Below are positions 62,417-64,000 of a stretch of DNA of 64,000 nt, piece by piece; the first letter of the stretch is position 1, and each line of letters starts with the position of its first letter. The translations under genes were made by a program, and so were the position numbers. The notes under the pieces were generated by a model. That model was not told the DNA's origin, did no database searches, and was given only the letters and a program-made list of their open reading frames with translations. The stretch is from assembly GCF_009828925.2 (NCBI RefSeq), contig NZ_WUTY02000001.1:434001-498000 (forward strand), given 5' to 3'. This stretch comes from Methylicorpusculum oleiharenae (GTDB lineage: Bacteria > Pseudomonadota > Gammaproteobacteria > Methylococcales > Methylomonadaceae).

Positions 62417-63454
62417 ATGACCATCACATTAGAAGCCCTTGCCAAGCTGTGTGACGCCGAAATAATCGGCGGCAATGCCGGAAACCCAATTACTTCAGCC
62501 GCCGATATCAAATCAGCCGGTACTCATCAAGTAACCGTGTTAAATGATCCCAAGTATGCAAGGTACCTGGTTGACAGCAAGGCTTCGGCTTGCTTTATGA
62601 ACACGCAATCCGCGCAACTGGAATTTCCTGAAGGCATGGCAAAGCTTGTTTCTAAAAACCCGGATATCAGTTTCATCACGGCCGTCAATGCACTGCATCC
62701 CCAAACAAAGTTCGCACGAGACCTATCCAAACACGCCGCCATTGCAGACTCCGTCCAACTTGGGGCCAATATTTATGTCGGTGCTTTTGTCTCGATTGAG
62801 GCCGATTCGTCTATTGGGGAAGGTACAGAAATTCATAGCGGCGCGAGAATTGGACGTCATGTCAGTATCGGAAAAAACTGCCGGATCTATCCGAATGTGG
62901 TTATTTACGATCACAGTCAGATTGGAGATGACGTCTTAATTCATGCAGGAAGCATCATTGGCGCAGATGGTTTCGGCTATAAACAACAAAATGAAAAACA
63001 TATTAAAGTGCCTCACATCGGCAATATCATTATTGAAAACAGAGTGGAAATCGGTGCAAATACCTGCATCGACAGAGGCACTTTCGGCTCAACTGTGATC
63101 GGCGCCGGTACAAAAATCGATAATCTGGTTCAAATCGGCCACAATAATGCGATAGGCGAAAACGTTATTATCTGCGGCCAATCTGGCATATCAGGCTCAT
63201 GCATCATTGAAAACAACGCCATTCTCGCGGGCAGCACCGGCGTCGCGGATCATGTGCGAATCGGTCATCATGCTGTCGTCATGGCGCGCTCCGGTATTTC
63301 GGGCAATGTTGAACCGGCAACGCAAGTCTGGGGAAGCCCCGCTAAAGACAAAAAAGTCGCCTGGCGGGAATTAGCCGCACTGGCAAAACTCCCCGAATTA
63401 TTGAAGAAAGTTAAAGCGCTGGAAGAAAAGATTTCACTACTCGACAAAAAATAA
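62417..63454 (+). CDS. lpxD: UDP-3-O-acylglucosamine N-acyltransferase
   Basis: A 345-residue enzyme of lipid A synthesis (E. coli LpxD 341). N-terminal uridine-binding domain (LEALAKLCDAEIIG), then a left-handed beta helix of hexapeptide repeats (about 110-300: IGEGTEIHSGARIGRHVSIG, VRIGHHAVVMARSGISGNVE), with the catalytic His in LVQIGHNNAIG, and a C-terminal helix pair (LPELLKKVKALEEKISLLDKK). The ATG at 62417 gives the standard start. The usual bamA-skp-lpxD-fabZ-lpxA neighbours are absent, so this is a solitary copy. Confidence 0.94.
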   Translation: MTITLEALAKLCDAEIIGGNAGNPITSAADIKSAGTHQVTVLNDPKYARYLVDSKASACFMNTQSAQLEFPEGMAKLVSKNPDISFITAVNALHPQTKFARDLSKHAAIADSVQLGANIYVGAFVSIEADSSIGEGTEIHSGARIGRHVSIGKNCRIYPNVVIYDHSQIGDDVLIHAGSIIGADGFGYKQQNEKHIKVPHIGNIIIENRVEIGANTCIDRGTFGSTVIGAGTKIDNLVQIGHNNAIGENVIICGQSGISGSCIIENNAILAGSTGVADHVRIGHHAVVMARSGISGNVEPATQVWGSPAKDKKVAWRELAALAKLPELLKKVKALEEKISLLDKK

Positions 63455-63481
63455 AACTCCCGGACTTAAGGACAAACGATC

Positions 63482-63919
63482 ATGGCCAAACCGATTACAC
63501 CCTTGCTGGCAGCTGATGCAATCATTGAACTGGTGGACAGGCCTGATAAGCCTTTTGTTTTGATTGAACGGGCCTACCCGCCTTTGGGGTGGGCCATACC
63601 GGGAGGATTTGTCGATATCGGCGAGACGCTGGAACACGCGGCAATTCGCGAGGCAAAAGAAGAAACGGGACTGGATATTGTGCTGACAGCCTTATTAGGC
63701 CTCTATTCGAATCCTGCGCGTGATCCTAGAAATCATACCGTTACCGCCGTTTATGTTGCTCAAGCGACCGGAACGCCGCTTGCCGCTGATGATGCAAAGA
63801 ATTTCGGCCTTTTCAGTCCGGATTCACTGCCTAATGAACTGGCTTTTGATCATGCCTTGGTCTTGGCTGATTACTTCAGCTTTAGAACATCCGGCAAAAC
63901 GGCACCGCTTAGAACTTAA
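63482..63919 (+). CDS. Nudix hydrolase
   Basis: A 145-residue protein. The Nudix box GGFVDIGETLEHAAIREAKEETGLDI is complete: G-x5-E-x7-RE-(A)-x-EE-x2-G, with the metal-binding glutamates in place. The segment PFVLIERAYPPLGWAIPGGF before the box and NPARDPRNHTVTAVYVA after it resemble ADP-ribose pyrophosphatase-like and 8-oxo-dGTP-type members; the substrate cannot be set by reading. It starts 27 bp after lpxD on the same strand, so it is probably cotranscribed. The end of the window, 63920-64000, shows nothing. Confidence 0.88.
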   Translation: MAKPITPLLAADAIIELVDRPDKPFVLIERAYPPLGWAIPGGFVDIGETLEHAAIREAKEETGLDIVLTALLGLYSNPARDPRNHTVTAVYVAQATGTPLAADDAKNFGLFSPDSLPNELAFDHALVLADYFSFRTSGKTAPLRT

Positions 63920-64000
63920 GCAAAAATTGAGTTATTTGCTATTGATATCAGCGTTTCGAATGCCCTACCATTCAGCTGACTCTAACAAAATACATGTAAT

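Noticed and set aside
1-64000. CRISPR arrays, tRNA and rRNA genes, transposases, prophage genes
   Set aside because: I looked in all gaps for regularly spaced direct repeats, T-loop motifs with cloverleaf context and mobile-element proteins and saw none. Short RNA genes without clear hallmarks could be missed.

Overview
The window reads as a chromosomal segment of a gammaproteobacterium, most likely a methanotroph of the order Methylococcales. This is an inference. It rests on an mxaR-mxaS-mxaA-mxaC type gene block (methanol dehydrogenase maturation), gammaproteobacterial gene orders (a crp-type regulator beside an OsmC-family gene and speD; rlmH-maf-rng-yhdP-nitrilase-tldD-pmbA), PEP-CTERM type exported proteins, and many short dispersed palindromic repeats of the kind common in those genomes. 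I found no rRNA, tRNA, CRISPR array, transposase or phage gene.

Layout. 1-7.9 kb: end of ubiC, a secreted nuclease, dtd, a 47-residue membrane protein, trhP, a vanadium-haloperoxidase/PAP2-type enzyme, a small secreted protein, an RraA-like protein and ispH. 8-12.7 kb: an HDOD-GAF signalling protein, a polysaccharide flippase, an atypical lactate/malate dehydrogenase-fold protein and a small membrane protein. 13-16.7 kb: an mxaRSAC-like operon with no methanol dehydrogenase genes. 17-21.3 kb: a globin-coupled diguanylate cyclase, a YchJ-like protein, a Clp/Crp-type regulator and the divergent OsmC-speD pair. 21.4-24.8 kb: two membrane proteins, ycgL, dcd and pilU. 25-27.4 kb: an operon of a PP-loop enzyme, a TusA-like protein and a CDF metal transporter. 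27.4-35.6 kb: a membrane protein, agmatine deiminase, ubiX, prolyl aminopeptidase, an outer-membrane protein, thiO, pyrD and a Uma2-family protein.

35.8-47.3 kb: a long minus-strand run, read in the order rlmH-maf-rng, yhdP, nitrilase, BamC-like lipoprotein, tldD, pmbA. 47.3-50.4 kb: a repeat-rich stretch, an unknown membrane protein and two paralogous CTERM-tagged exported proteins. 50.7-57.6 kb: a poorly known set made of a membrane protein with a long coiled coil, an SPFH-like coiled-coil protein overlapping it, an NdvB-type GH17-GT2 beta-glucan synthase and an OpgC-type acyltransferase. 57.6-64 kb: a rhomboid protease, an FtsH with an N-terminal extension, a PBP7-type peptidase, lpxD and a Nudix hydrolase.

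The most interesting parts are the mxaRSAC block without mxaFJGI, the 50.7-57.6 kb set, the PP-loop/TusA/CDF operon, the closeness of a diguanylate cyclase to a Clp-like regulator, and several families of short inverted-repeat elements. All family calls come from reading motifs and remembered sequences; no database search was run.
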